Of a stretch of DNA of 64,000 bases, positions 12,061 to 23,299 are shown piece by piece. The position numbers and the translations under genes are program-made. Under the pieces are notes generated by a model. That model worked only from the letters and a program-made list of their open reading frames with translations. It made no database searches and had not been told where the DNA came from. Origin of the DNA: Ariolimax columbianus. Taxonomy: Eukaryota > Mollusca > Gastropoda > Stylommatophora > Arionidae. The stretch lies in contig JAVGWX010000012.1 in assembly GCA_036924085.1 (NCBI GenBank), positions 27,880,901-27,944,900 of the forward strand, given 5' to 3'. Numbering within the stretch: the first letter of the stretch is position 1; each line of letters opens with the position of its first letter.

Positions 12061-12489
12061 ATGTTCTTTTAACAAGTCTTTGAAACTCTACCTATAATAT
12101 TGCTGTCTCCAGACTACCAGCAAGGCAGCAAATAGTTTGAAGTAATAGCTTCATTTCTCATAAATGAATTCTAGTTTATAGCTTATGGGCTCCATGTACT
12201 CAGAACTTTATGATTTGAGAGACTCGCACCTTATCCAGTCTCTCTTTATTGAAAATAGTTGAATCGCGAGATGGACACGACCTGGGATAATATTGTCAGA
12301 AGTAATATGTTGCACGTGCGTTAGGGGCATGTATAACTCAGAGATAACTTTCAATTCTTCTGCCCGATATGACAGTGTGTGGGAACATCGGGGATTCTTA
12401 TACGTATTGTCGATTATTCACATCTATAAAGCAATATTGGCTCTATACAATACAGTGAGACTCTCGGTTTCACTTTCTTTTGGGAAGAG

Positions 12490-12950
12490 AGAAGTGGATA
12501 GCGTGTAGCTAAGTGGTTAGCAACTCATCTCACAACCCAAAAACACATATGTTCGAATCCAGTAACGTAGAGTGTCCCTATGGGAAGTGGTTAGTAACTC
12601 AGCCCACAACCAAAATACGCATATGATCGAATCCAGAAAGAAAGTGCCCCAATGGGAAGTGGGTTGGGTGCTGTTACTAACCCAACACAGATATGATCGA
12701 ATCCAGTAAGGTAGAGTGTCCCTATGGGAAGTGGTTAGTAACCCAGCCCACACCCCAAGCAGACATGGTCATATTCAGCAAGGTAGTGTGCATGTGGGAA
12801 GTAAACTCAGCCCACAACCCAAACAGACATATGATCGAATCCAGTAAGATATAGGGTCCTTATGGGAAGTGGTTAGTAACTCAGGTCCCAACCCAAACAC
12901 ACGTGGTCAGATTCAGCAAGGTAGTCAGCATGTGGTGAGTTAACACGTGA
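12490..12950 (+). repeat. tandem array of tRNA-like SINE heads
   Basis: About five to six units of roughly 80-100 bp. Each holds a box A-like AAGTGGTTAGYAACTCA..CCCACAACC, then ATATGATCGAATCCAG (box B-like), then TAAGGTAGAGTGTCCCTATGGGA. The first unit is the best (TAGCTAAGTGGTTAGCAAC and TTCGAATCCAG). A single dispersed copy lies inverted at 49.55-49.63 kb, so the unit is a mobile family that was locally amplified. Confidence 0.8.
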
Positions 12951-13020
12951 AAAATGAATGCTTAAGTCGGATGCACTGATCTGTAAGTCGCAAAAATCAC
13001 GCTATCCCGCCTTAAGAAAC
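12951..13020 (+). mobile_element. SINE central-core fragment
   Basis: The block TGCTTAAGTCGGATGCACTG lies directly after the tRNA-like head array. It matches the central block of the GAA-tailed and tRNA-headed SINEs elsewhere in the window, so head array and core may form one amplified SINE. Confidence 0.6.
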
Positions 13021-13259
13021 AATTAAGCTGTGTTGTATATGTTCTGGAAGCCTCTCTCAGTCAGATCCTGTTTACTGGAACGGTACAGTCGCAGCTGCTA
13101 ACCAGTTGCTTGGCGCGTGATACCGAGTTGTCTCCTCTCGTTGCCAAGATTCAGACAGCGTTCCGGATGTAGGATACAATAACGGCGTGTTGGCATTGTT
13201 CGTGTTTGTTCTGTGGGTCTATGTCTGCGTCGTGTCAGCAACACCTAGACTGAGGGAGG

Positions 13260-14085
13260 GGGGAAGACATTGGAACAGGAAAGTAAGATACGGATAAAGA
13301 GAAGGAGAGAGAAAGAGAAAGGGAGTTTGTGTGTGAAGGAGAGAGGAAGAAAGTTCAAAGTTGCAGTAAATCTGTGTCTGGGAAGTGTAACCCAAAAACA
13401 ATAATTAAATAGAGGTAGAGAAAGAGGTAAAATAGAATGAGAAAGTGAGAGAGAGAGAGAGAGAGAGCATGTATGTGTGTGTGTGTGTGTGTGTAAATGC
13501 ACGAGGGACAGATGGGAAGTGTACTGTGAGTTCATGTCTGAGAAATGTGAATAACACCAATAAAAAGTGTTGAGAGACAGACGAGCGGTTACAGAGTTAG
13601 AAAGTGAGAGACAGAAAGTAAAGTGCACTGTGCGTGTTTTTATGAAGTGTTTAACAAAGTATCAAAACAAAATTAGACACACGAAGTGTAGAAGAAAAAG
13701 AGAGGAGGCAAGAGAGGAGAGAGAGACAGATAGAACAAGAGAGAGAGAGAGATAGTGAAAAAGAGAGAGTTAAAGACAGAGAGAGAGAGACAGAGAGAAA
13801 AGAAAGAGTGAGAGCGATAGTGAGAGACATAGAGACAGTGAGAGTGGGAGAGAGACAGAGAGGAAGAGAGTGAGAGAGACAGAACGAAAAAGAGAGAGAG
13901 TGAGAGACATAGAGACAGTGAGAGAGTGAGTAAGAGAGTGAAAGACAGAAAGAGAGTGACAGAGAGAAAAAAGAGAGTGTGAGAGAGAGAAAGAGAGAGC
14001 GTGTGAGAGAGAGTGTATTAGAGAAAGAGAGAGAGAGTGTGAGAGAGAGAAAGAGAGAGAGAGAGAGAGAAAGTTCAAGTGCACT
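13260..14085. repeat. polypurine GA-rich tract
   Basis: About 800 bp strongly biased to A/G on the plus strand, dominated by (GA)n with GAGAGACAGAGA variants, and one (TG)n run at about 13,472-13,494. Minus-strand Ser/Leu-rich open frames are artefacts of (CT)n. Confidence 0.95.
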
Positions 14086-14454
14086 GCCAGTCTGACCTGA
14101 ACGAGGACAGTGCACAACGTAGAAAAAAGAAAAGCAGAGACAGAAAAACGAATTGTCGTAGAAGGGGATATATGGCTAATGCAGAATTTGAAAAGGATAC
14201 AAATGTGAAAACGACTTAAGGTCATAAAAGTATTGAACAAGTTTTCACTGTGCGAACAACATTTTAAAAATACGTCACCAGCTAAAGAACGACTAAGCGC
14301 AGTATCAAACGCAGCGACTATTCAAAGGAGCTGAAACTAGGAGTAGCTTCATTAAGTGTGGAACAACTATGTAACAGTGAGACATCTTATTGGAGCAATA
14401 AAAATGACGACAACACCGTCATAACAGGGCTGAAATCCCCAAAAGGATTGCAGT

Positions 14455-14455
<1 letters not shown>

Positions 14456-14500
<45 letters not shown>
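14456..14500. repeat. (GA)n microsatellite
   Basis: About 20 uninterrupted GA dinucleotides lying exactly at the 5' limit of recognisable reverse transcriptase homology. Confidence 0.95.
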
Positions 14501-14501
<1 letters not shown>

Positions 14502-16060
14502 CACTGAGCCGATCAAACAGGATGAAATCCTCTTCGCTATCAAGCAGTCTGAACCAGGCACAGATACGGGATCAGATGGGATAACACTATATACATCCTT
14601 AAGGCAGGTGGGAGAAGCTCTAGCAGTTCTGCTGTCAAAGCTGTTTAATAAATCCCTGGAACAAATACAAATTCATGACCAGTGGAAATCCTTAAAGGAT
14701 GTTCTCATCCACAAATATGGAGGTACTAAACCTCTTTAGAGCTACCGCCGCTCAGTGCGTCTTCTATCGATAATATACAAACTATTCACTAGAGCCATTG
14801 CTAACATGATCGACAGGAAACTTGATAAGCACTAACCCCGAAAACAAACCCGATTCAAGATTAGATTCTCCACCATTGACCACCTCCGCGCGATCAACCT
14901 ACTGATGGAGAGGGCACATAAACTGCAGATACTCTTATGTCTTGTATTTATCAATTACGAGATAGCCTTTGATAGTATCGAGATCAATGTTGTGGCAAGT
15001 GCTCTCAGAAACCAGGACATGTCTGAAACTTTATCAAACTCATCGAGGAAGCCTTTGATAGTATCGAGACCAATGTTGTGGCAAGTGCTCTCAGAAACCA
15101 GGACATGTCTGAAACCTATATCAAACTCATCGAGGAAGCCAGCAAAAAACTACAATACAGCCGTCACGCTATGCCACGTCCACTATTTATTCCGATAAGA
15201 AAATAAGTCCAACATGGCGACACCATCTCCCCAAAGCTAGTTACAGCTGCTCTTGAAGAGATTTTCCAACAATTAAACCTGATGACAGAGACGTAAACAT
15301 GGATGGAGAGTGGCTCACTCATTTACGATTTGCAGATGTGATCGTGCTCATCGCTCGCACCATTGGTGAAGCCCAACAATCCTGGAACAACTTAAGTGGG
15401 GACAGTAGATCTGCTGGCCTGAAAATAAATATAAGTAAAACATAATGCCTCAGAAACCCTTACTGCCCAACGCAGGACATCACGCTAGGAGAGGAAGCCA
15501 TTGAGGATGACCAAGAGATAAATGTCAACCACAAAACTGACCACGAAATCTGTGGAAGACGAAAAACAGATTAATATTCCTTCAACTTTATTGAGCCAAT
15601 ACTCTAAGAGATGAAAGACACGAATACAAGAGAGGACACTTCATTCCAGCAATGATTTACGGGTGCGAAGTGTGGAACATGAGCAAACAGATTCTGAGAA
15701 GCTCTGAGTCATTAGAGAGCAATGAAACGACACGTACTAAACAAAACAAAATGTCGATAAGGGATAAGATCTGAAACGAAGAAACTCAGTAGCAAACACT
15801 GGACGTTGTTAAAGCGATATAACGGAAACATAGGTGTGCTGGACATGTAGTCCGTTCGCTTGCCTGAGAACAGATGGACGCGAAGAACAGCGTTTTGGTG
15901 GCAATATCCCTGTAAACGTTCCGGAGGTCGTTCACCTATGCGATAGCAAGATGAACTGACCAAAGACATAGGTTCGAAATGGTACAGCACTGCAAAAGAT
16001 CGGGTCGCATACAGAATATTGTTGACTTACTCACATATGGCATATTTGTTAGACTGACGT
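14500..16060 (+). pseudogene. RTE-like LINE reverse transcriptase, decayed
   Basis: Plus-strand RT remnant with many stops. Landmarks in order: GSDGITLYTSLRQ (for APGEDGI), SYRRSVRLLSIIYKLF (NYRPISLLSVIYKLF), FSTIDHLRAINLLMER (YSTIDHLHTINQLIEK), LVFINYEIAFDSIE (motif A, first Asp replaced by Asn), then a decayed catalytic-loop region (FADD type) at about 15,325. AMIYGCEVWNMSK at about 15,655 matches the C-terminal block. Between 14,965 and 15,140 an 86-bp segment is duplicated in tandem. The 3' end resembles the fragment at 53.85 kb. Confidence 0.85.
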
Positions 16061-16114
16061 CGATGATAATGCAATAATATGAAATGTGTGACAAATTAAT
16101 AAAACGAGAATGAA

Positions 16115-16640
16115 CAAAAAATTTGGCATTCAAGAAATGACAAATGAACAAAGGCAGAATGAGAAATAAAAATAGGCATTCAAGAAATGACAAATGAACA
16201 AAGGCAGAATGAGAAATAAAAATAGGCATTCAAGAAATGACAAATGAACAAAGGCAGAATGAGAAATAAAAATAGGCATTCAAGAAATGACAAATGAACA
16301 AAGGCAAAATGAGAAATAAAAATAGGCATTCCAGAAATGACAAATGAACAAAGGCAGAATGAGAAATAAAAATAGGCATTCAAGAAATGACAAATGAACA
16401 AAGGCAGAATGAGAAATAAAAATAGGCATTCAAGAAATGACAAATGAACAAAGGCAGAATGAGAAATAAAAATAGGCATTCAAGAATTACAAATGAACAA
16501 AGGCAGAATGAGAAATAAAAATAGGCATTCAAGAATTACAAATGAACAAAGGCAAAATGAGAAATAAAAATAGACATTCAGCAAATGATAAATGAACAAA
16601 GAAAGAGTGAGAAAATAAAATAAACATATTAAGTATTCAT
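16115..16640. repeat. 50-bp tandem repeat, about ten copies
   Basis: AATAGGCATTCAAGAAATGACAAATG... recurs every 50 bp (for example AATAGGCATT at 16,171 and 16,221). The last copies are shorter and diverged. Minus-strand open frames repeat a hydrophobic peptide but shift frame with each unit. Confidence 0.95.
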
Positions 16641-16736
16641 GAAATGTATGACAAATAAGCAAAGGAGGAGTGAGCAAAATAATAGAACACGAGCCACATT
16701 AGAATGCTGCTATTATCTACGGTGCAATGGGGGTTT

Positions 16737-16815
16737 CATTTCTTCTTCTTGTTCTTCTACTTCTTCTTCTTCTACTTCTTCTTTTTCTTCTTCTTCTTTT
16801 CCTGTTTCTTCTTGG
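16737..16815. repeat. (TTC)n microsatellite
   Basis: TTC/TTCTAC repeats with slight interruption. Confidence 0.9.
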
Positions 16816-16959
16816 TATTATGCACAAGGGGCTGTCATACACTGTAGATGTTTAACCAAAATAAAAAGTACATAGTTCTGGTTGGAGGGATAGAGCTCTC
16901 GTTCTTCACGACAAAGGTACAGAGTTTGACTTCCATTATTGCGCGCTCCAAGCAACCCA

Positions 16960-17270
16960 AGAGATCTCCACAAGGAGGCTCACCGTTCTCTCTTCTCTTA
17001 CCTCACTCTGTTTCATTTGACTCTGTCCTACAGTCACACTCTTGCACAACTTTCACATGTGCCCTCATGGTGAGGCCCTTCCATTGCACTTTGGTTGGGC
17101 TAGCTTCTGAGGGCGCACAAACCTAGCATAGGTACATACAGACGCACACATGCATCCAAGCACTGGTTTATGCGTCCTGATATCGCCCAATGGACTACGG
17201 TCTGGGGTAGAAAATGGCGCGCCTCCGGCAGTAGAAACTAGTGAGGCAAACATCTAAGCAACAACAACAA
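16960..17270 (+). mobile_element. R element, short retroelement with 12-bp target-site duplication
   Basis: Bounded by CCAAGCAACCCA at 16,948-16,959 and 17,271-17,282 (perfect 12-bp duplication) and ending in a (CAA)n-like tail, as expected of a retroposed element. It holds one copy of the sequence amplified at 18.9 kb (CTCACTCTGTTTCATTTGAC followed by TCTGTCC), then the conserved 3' part with CCAAGCACTGGTTTATGCG and GACTACGGTCTGGGGT. About 311 bp, no protein. Head type unknown. Confidence 0.85.
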
Positions 17271-17319
17271 CCAAGCAACCCAGCTCTAAATGGTTACCTG
17301 GATAACTGTAAAGGAGAAA

Positions 17320-17360
17320 AGGTAATTTCTCCCCCACCCCCACCCCCACCCCGACCCCCA
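17320..17360. repeat. C-rich (CCCCCA)n tract
   Basis: Short run of CCCCCACCCCCACC. Confidence 0.9.
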
Positions 17361-17429
17361 ATCATACCTGTGACCCAGTATAATGAAATATCTAACACAA
17401 CATCCCCGACAACAACTCATGTTATGTGA

Positions 17430-18262
17430 CTTTTTAATTTCAAATTCAGCAGTTTGTGAAATGATGATGAATCTATTACAGTGTTATCTTTCAACAATCA
17501 GTCATTGATAGACGTCAAAGGGTCACTGATATCCATGTCTAGCGTGCCCATATTGTATCCGTGCTTGTGAAGTCTTTCGTGAAGTCTTTCGTGAAGTCTT
17601 CGCGTTTACCTTTCATATTGTCTTCGGCTAATTTTTCTGAGCATCTGAAAGGGAAATGAAAGACTTCACGTAAGACTTCACGAAAGACTTCACAAGCACG
17701 GATACAATATGAGCCACACTAGACATGGATTTCAGTGACGCTTTGAAATCTATCAATTAATTCCTGTTAGAGGATAACAATTCAATAAATCTTCACTTAT
17801 CAAGCACATATATACTATCAGCAAACTAGACATGGATTTCAGTGACGCTTTGAAGTATATCAATGACTGATTGTTGAAAGATAACACTGCAATAAATCTT
17901 CACTTATCAAGCACATATATACTATCAGCAAACTAGACATGGATTTCAGTGACGCTTTGAAATCTATCAATGACTGATTGTTGAAAGATAACACTGCAAT
18001 AAATCTTCACTTATCAAGCACATATATACTATCAGCAAACTAGACATGGATTTCAGTGACGCTTTGAAATCTATCAATGACTGCTTGTTGAATGATAACA
18101 CTGCAATAAATCTTCACTTATCAAGCACATATATACTATCAGCAAACTAGACATGGATTTCAGTGACGCTTTGAAGTATATCAATGACTGATTGTTGAAT
18201 GATAACACTGCAATAGATACATCATCATTTCACAAACTGCTGAATTTTCAAATTAAAAAAAG
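17430..18262. mobile_element. foldback-like element with long inverted repeats
   Basis: The outer ~125 bp are inverted repeats: AATTTCAAATTCAGCAG and TTTGTGAAATGATGATG on the left recur, reverse-complemented, at 18,200-18,262. An inner palindrome pairs 17,430-17,610 with 17,657-17,770 around a ~46-bp loop, its stem carrying GTGAAGTCTTTC sub-repeats. The right half holds about four tandem 107-bp copies of the arm (GCAAACTAGA at 17,821 and 17,928). Long inverted repeats made of tandem subunits with a short non-coding centre are the hallmark of foldback DNA elements. No clear target-site duplication was found and there is no transposase. Confidence 0.75.
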
Positions 18263-18780
18263 GGTCGAGCTGAGAGAACAACAAAATAAGAACGAGCAGC
18301 TGCAGGAATCATCAAAATCGACAATCTTCGCCATTTGCTAAGAGAGACTGAGCAATAATGGGCATTCTTTGAATGCAGTGAAGTAGGGACCAGAACAGAC
18401 CAGAGGAAAGCACCTGACATGTTGATATTCTAAATTGATAACTGTTTCTGAAATAATTTGATGGCCAACTCCACTTCGCCCGATACTCGATGATGATGAT
18501 GATGATAACAATCATAAAATTATTATTTTTATTATTATTATTATTATCATAGTGATTAATATTCAATTAATTATAAAATAGAACGTAAAAGCGTAATAAA
18601 AGTTTGAGTTGACTATCATAAAATCTCAGACAGAGCACTGGTAGAGCCCAGCCCGACATGGAAGAAGGGAAGAAACTGTGCCAAGGGACACAATCCATAT
18701 ATGTTTTTTTGTTTGATTAAATCTTTGTCAATATGAATTCTTTTTCCCCGAAGGCACGTACTTTTTCCACCCCAGTCCTT
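18263..18780. other. no recognisable gene; (GAT)n and (ATT)n stretches
   Basis: Trinucleotide GAT and TTA repeats at about 18,489-18,550. Otherwise nothing recognised. Confidence 0.5.
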
Positions 18781-18887
18781 TGGACGATGTCAGGGCGTAT
18801 TGGCAAAGTTACGGATGCGTGTGTGTATGTTTTTAGTGTGAATATATTGGTCAGTGTATGGGTGCGTGTGTGTATCTGTTTGTAGTG
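18781..18887. repeat. 49-bp repeat, two diverged copies (left flank)
   Basis: GCGTATTGGCAAAGTTACGGATGCG and ATATTGGTCAGTGTATGG..., abbreviated, are copies of the 49-bp unit of 22.16-22.95 kb. The R element with its satellite therefore sits inside this older array. Confidence 0.75.
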
Positions 18888-21800
18888 GAGAGAACGATCT
18901 CTCTTCTTACCACACACTCCTGTTTCATTTTACTCTGTCCAACAATCACTCCTGTTTCATTTTACTCTGTCCAACAATCACTCCTGTTTCATTTTACTCT
19001 GTCCAACAATCACTCCTGTTTCATTTTACTCTGTCCAACAATCACTCCTGTTTCATTTTACTCTGTCCAACAATCACTCCTGTTTCATTTTACTCTGTCC
19101 AACAATCACTCTCTTATTTCATTTTACTCTGTCCAACAATCACTCTTGTTTCATTTTACTCTGTCCAACAATCACTCTTGTTTCATTTTACTCTGTCCAA
19201 CAATCACTCTTGTTTCATTTTACTCTGTCCAACAATCACTCTTGTTTCATTTTACTCTGTCCAACAATCACTCTTGTTTCATTTTACTCTGTCCAACAAT
19301 CACACTCTTATTTCATTTTACTCTGTCCAACAATCACACTCTTATTTCATTTTACTCTGTCCAACAATCACTCTTGTTTCATTTTACTCTGTCCAACAAT
19401 CACTCTCTTATTTCATTTTACTCTGTCCAACAATCACTCTCTTATTTCATTTTACTCTGTCCAACAATCACTCTTGTTTCATTTTACTCTGTCCAACAAT
19501 CACTCTTGTTTCATTTTACTCTGTCCAACATCACTCTCTTATTTCATTTTACTCTGTCCAACAATCTCTCTTATTTCATTTTACTCTGTCCAACAATCAC
19601 TCTTATTTCATTTTACTCTGTCCAACAATCTCTCTTATTTCATTTTACTCTGTCCAACAATCACTCTTGTTTCATTTTACTCTGTCCAACAATCACTCTC
19701 TTATTTCATTTTACTCTGTCCAACAATCACTCTTGTTTCATTTTACTCTGTCCAACAATCACTCTTGTTTCATTTTACTCTGTCCAACATCACTCTCTTA
19801 TTTCATTTTACTCTGTCCAACAATCTCTCTTATTTCATTTTACTCTGTCCAACAATCACTCTTATTTCATTTTACTCTGTCCAACAATCACTCTTATTTC
19901 ATTTTACTCTGTCCAACAATCACTCTTATTTCATTTTACTCTGTCCAACAATCTCTCTTATTTCATTTTACTCTGTCCAACAATCTCTCTTATTTCATTT
20001 TACTCTGTCCAACAATCACTCTCTTATTTCATTTTACTCTGTCCAACAATCACTCTTGTTTCATTTTACTCTGTCCAACAATCACTCTTGTTTCATTTTA
20101 CTCTGTCCAACAATCACACTCTTGTTTCATTTTACTCTGTCCAACAATCACTCTTGTTTCATTTTACTCTGTCCAACAATCACTCTTGTTTCATTTTACT
20201 CTGTCCAACAATCACTCTTGTTTCATTTTACTCTGTCCAACAATCACACTCTTATTTCATTTTACTCTGTCCAACAATCACACTCTTATTTCATTTTACT
20301 CTGTCCAACAATCACTCTTGTTTCATTTTACTCTGTCCAACAATCACTCTCTTATTTCATTTTACTCTGTCCAACAATCACTCTCTTATTTCATTTTACT
20401 CTGTCCAACAATCACTCTTGTTTCATTTTACTCTGTCCAACAATCACTCTTATTTCATTTTACTCTGTCCAACAATCACTCTCTTATTTCATTTTACTCT
20501 GTCCAACAATCACTCTTGTTTCATTTTACTCTGTCCAACAATCACTCTTATTTCATTTTACTCTGTCCAACAATCACTCTCTTATTTCATTTTACTCTGT
20601 CCAACAATCACTCTTGTTTCATTTTACTCTGTCCAACAATCACTCTTATTTCATTTTACTCTGTCCAACAATCACTCTCTTATTTCATTTTACTCTGTCC
20701 AACAATCACTCTTGTTTCATTTTACTCTGTCCAACAATCACTCTTATTTCATTTTACTCTGTCCAACAATCACTCTCTTATTTCATTTTACTCTGTCCAA
20801 CAATCACTCTTGTTTCATTTTACTCTGTCCAACAATCACTCTTGTTTCATTTTACTCTGTCCAACATCACTCTCTTATTTCATTTTACTCTGTCCAACAA
20901 TCTCTCTTATTTCATTTTACTCTGTCCAACAATCACTCTTATTTCATTTTACTCTGTCCAACAATCTCTCTTATTTCATTTTACTCTGTCCAACAATCAC
21001 TCTTGTTTCATTTTACTCTGTCCAACAATCACTCTCTTATTTCATTTTACTCTGTCCAACAATCACTCTTGTTTCATTTTACTCTGTCCAACAATCACTC
21101 TTGTTTCATTTTACTCTGTCCAACATCACTCTCTTATTTCATTTTACTCTGTCCAACAATCTCTCTTATTTCATTTTACTCTGTCCAACAATCACTCTTA
21201 TTTCATTTTACTCTGTCCAACAATCACTCTTATTTCATTTTACTCTGTCCAACAATCACTCTTATTTCATTTTACTCTGTCCAACAATCTCTCTTATTTC
21301 ATTTTACTCTGTCCAACAATCTCTCTTATTTCATTTTACTCTGTCCAACAATCACTCTCTTATTTCATTTTACTCTGTCCAACAATCACTCTTGTTTCAT
21401 TTTACTCTGTCCAACAATCTCTCTTATTTCATTTTACTCTGTCCAACAATCACTCTCTTATTTCATTTTACTCTGTCCAACAATCACTCTCTTATTTCAT
21501 TTTACTCTGTCCAACATCACTCTCTTATTTCATTTTACTCTGTCCAACAATCTCTCTTATTTCATTTTACTCTGTCCAACAATCACTCTCTTATTTCATT
21601 TTACTCTGTCCAACAATCACTCTCTTATTTCATTTTACTCTGTCCAACATCACTCTCTTATTTCATTTTACTCTGTCCAACAATCTCTCTTATTTCATTT
21701 TACTCTGTCCAACAATCACTCTCTTATTTCATTTTACTCTGTCCAACAATCACTCTCTTATTTCATTTTACTCTGTCCAACATCACTCTCTTATTTCATT

Positions 21801-22156
21801 TTACTCTGTCCAACAATCTCTCTTATTTCATTTTACTCTGTCCAACAATCACTCTCTTATTTCATTTTACTCTGTCCAACAATCACTCTCTTATTTCATT
21901 TTACTCTGTCCAACATCACTCTCTTGCACAGCTTTCACACGCACCTTCAGGATGAGGCTCTTTCATTGCATTTTGGTTGGGCTAGCTTCTGAGAGCGCAC
22001 ACATCTATCATAGGTACATACTGACGCACACATACATCCAAGCACTAGTTTATGCGTCTTAATATCGCCCAGTTGACTACGGTCTGGGGTGGAATAAGCA
22101 CGCCTCCGGCAGTAGAAACTAGTGAAGCAAACACGTAACATTTAAAAAAATAAAAA
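18888..22156 (+). mobile_element. R element with internally expanded 3-kb satellite
   Basis: The 3' ~230 bp (21,926-22,156) match the R copy at 16,960-17,270 closely, including GACTACGGTCTGGGGT and CCGGCAGTAGAAACTAGTGA. The start (GAACGATCTCTCTTCTTACC) matches its beginning. TTGTAGTG occurs at both edges (18,880-18,887 and 22,157-22,164), a possible short target-site duplication, although the host repeat also contains it. The single internal unit of the short copy is replaced by the satellite listed next. Confidence 0.8.
18905..21925. repeat. satellite of 32-34-bp units, about 90 copies
   Basis: The core TTTCATTTTACTCTGTCCAA plus CAATCACTCTTG or a variant gives unit lengths of 32, 33 and 34 bp. 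Variant order forms higher-order repeats: a 133-bp four-unit block is repeated three times between about 21,513 and 21,912, and a ~570-bp block at about 19,510-20,090 recurs about 1.34 kb downstream. No unit contains a stop in any forward frame, so all three frames stay open for 950-1,044 codons. These are not genes. Confidence 0.97.
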
Positions 22157-22950
22157 TTGTAGTGTGGACGTATTGGCCAGTGTAGGAATGTGTGTGTGTA
22201 TCTGTTTGTAGTGTAAACACATTGGTCAGTGCATGGATGCGTGTGTATATACGTTTGTAATGTGGACGTATTGGCCAGTGTATGGATGCGTGTGTGTATC
22301 TGTTTGTAGTGTGGACGTATTGGCTAGTCTATGAATGTGTGTATGTATATGTTTGTAGTGTGGACCTATTGGCCAGTCTATCAATGCGTATGTGTGTGTA
22401 TTTGTAGTGTGGACGTATTGACTAGTCTATGAATGCGTGTGTGTATGTGTATGTAGCGTGGACGTATTGGCAAGTCTATGAATGCGTGTGTGTATGTGTA
22501 TGTAGCGTGAACGTATTGGCAAGTCTATGAATGCGTGTGTTTATGTGTATGTAGCGTGGACGTATTGGCAAGTCTATGAATGCGTGTGTGTATGTGTATG
22601 TAGCGTGGACGTGTTGGCAAGTCTATGAATGCGTGTGTGTATGTGTATGTAGCGTGGACGTATTGGCAAGTCTATGAATGCGTGTGTGTATGTGTATGTA
22701 GCGTGGACGTATTGGCAAGTCTATGAATGCGTGTGTGTATGTGTATGTAGCGTGAACGTATTGGCAAGTCTATGAATGCGTATGTGTATGTGTATGTAGC
22801 GTGGACGTATTGGCAAGTCTATGAATGCGTGTGTGTATGTGTATGTAGCGTGAACGTATTAGACAGTCTATGAATGCGTGTGTATATCTGCTTGTAGTGT
22901 GGACGTATTGTTCCGCGAGCGCGTGCGTGTATGATGTATCTGTTTGTAAT
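22157..22950. repeat. 49-bp minisatellite, about 16 copies
   Basis: GCGTGGACGTATTGGCAAGT then CTATGAATGCGTGTGTGTAT and GTGTATGTA. GTCTATGAAT at 22,621 and 22,670 gives the 49-bp period. Early copies (22,160-22,400) are more diverged than later ones. Confidence 0.95.
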
Positions 22951-23014
22951 ATGTTCCCCTACGGCAGTTTTGCAATACAGTAGTATTTACCAACCCGTCT
23001 GTACGTGTTGAAGT

Positions 23015-23235
23015 GGTCAAACTGAGAACAAATGCCGACATGCTCAGTCAAACTGAGAACAATTCCCGACATTCTCAGTCAAACTGAGAACAATTGCTCA
23101 GTCAAACTGAGAACAATTGCTCAGTCAAACTGAGAACAATTCCCGACATTCTCAGTCAAACTGAGAACAATTGCTCAGTCAAACTGAGAACAATTGCTCA
23201 GTCAAACTGAGAACAATTCCCGACATTCTCAGTCA
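23015..23235. repeat. tandem perfect hairpins (CTCAGT-CAA-ACTGAG)
   Basis: Each unit contains CTCAGTCAAACTGAG, a perfect 6-bp inverted repeat around CAA, followed by AACAATTG or AACAATTCCCGACATT. About eight copies. The spacing alternates between short and long units. Confidence 0.9.
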
Positions 23236-23299
23236 AATGCAAGGATTTCGAACCTGGTATGTTGGGACTGTGAACCAAGCTCGCGCTCGACTGATACCC

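Larger units (their letters stand above)
16875..17430 (+). mobile_element. tRNA-headed SINE interrupted by an R element
   Basis: Head at 16,875-16,945 (TGGAGGGATAGAGCTCTCG, then GAGTTTGACTTCC as box B), followed by CGCTCCAAGCAACCCA. The body resumes at 17,271 with CCAAGCAACCCAGCTCTAAA and TGGTTACCTGG. The R element at 16,960-17,270 sits inside. Same family as the SINE at 11.8 kb. Confidence 0.75.

Noticed and set aside
13651..14240. Ser/Leu-rich 150-codon minus-strand frames resembling membrane proteins
   Set aside because: Translation of (CT)n.
18854..22062. Three overlapping plus-strand open frames of 950-1,044 codons that look like giant repetitive proteins
   Set aside because: The 32-34-bp unit lacks a stop in every forward frame and unit lengths shift the frame constantly, so all three frames stay open by composition. 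No protein selection is visible.
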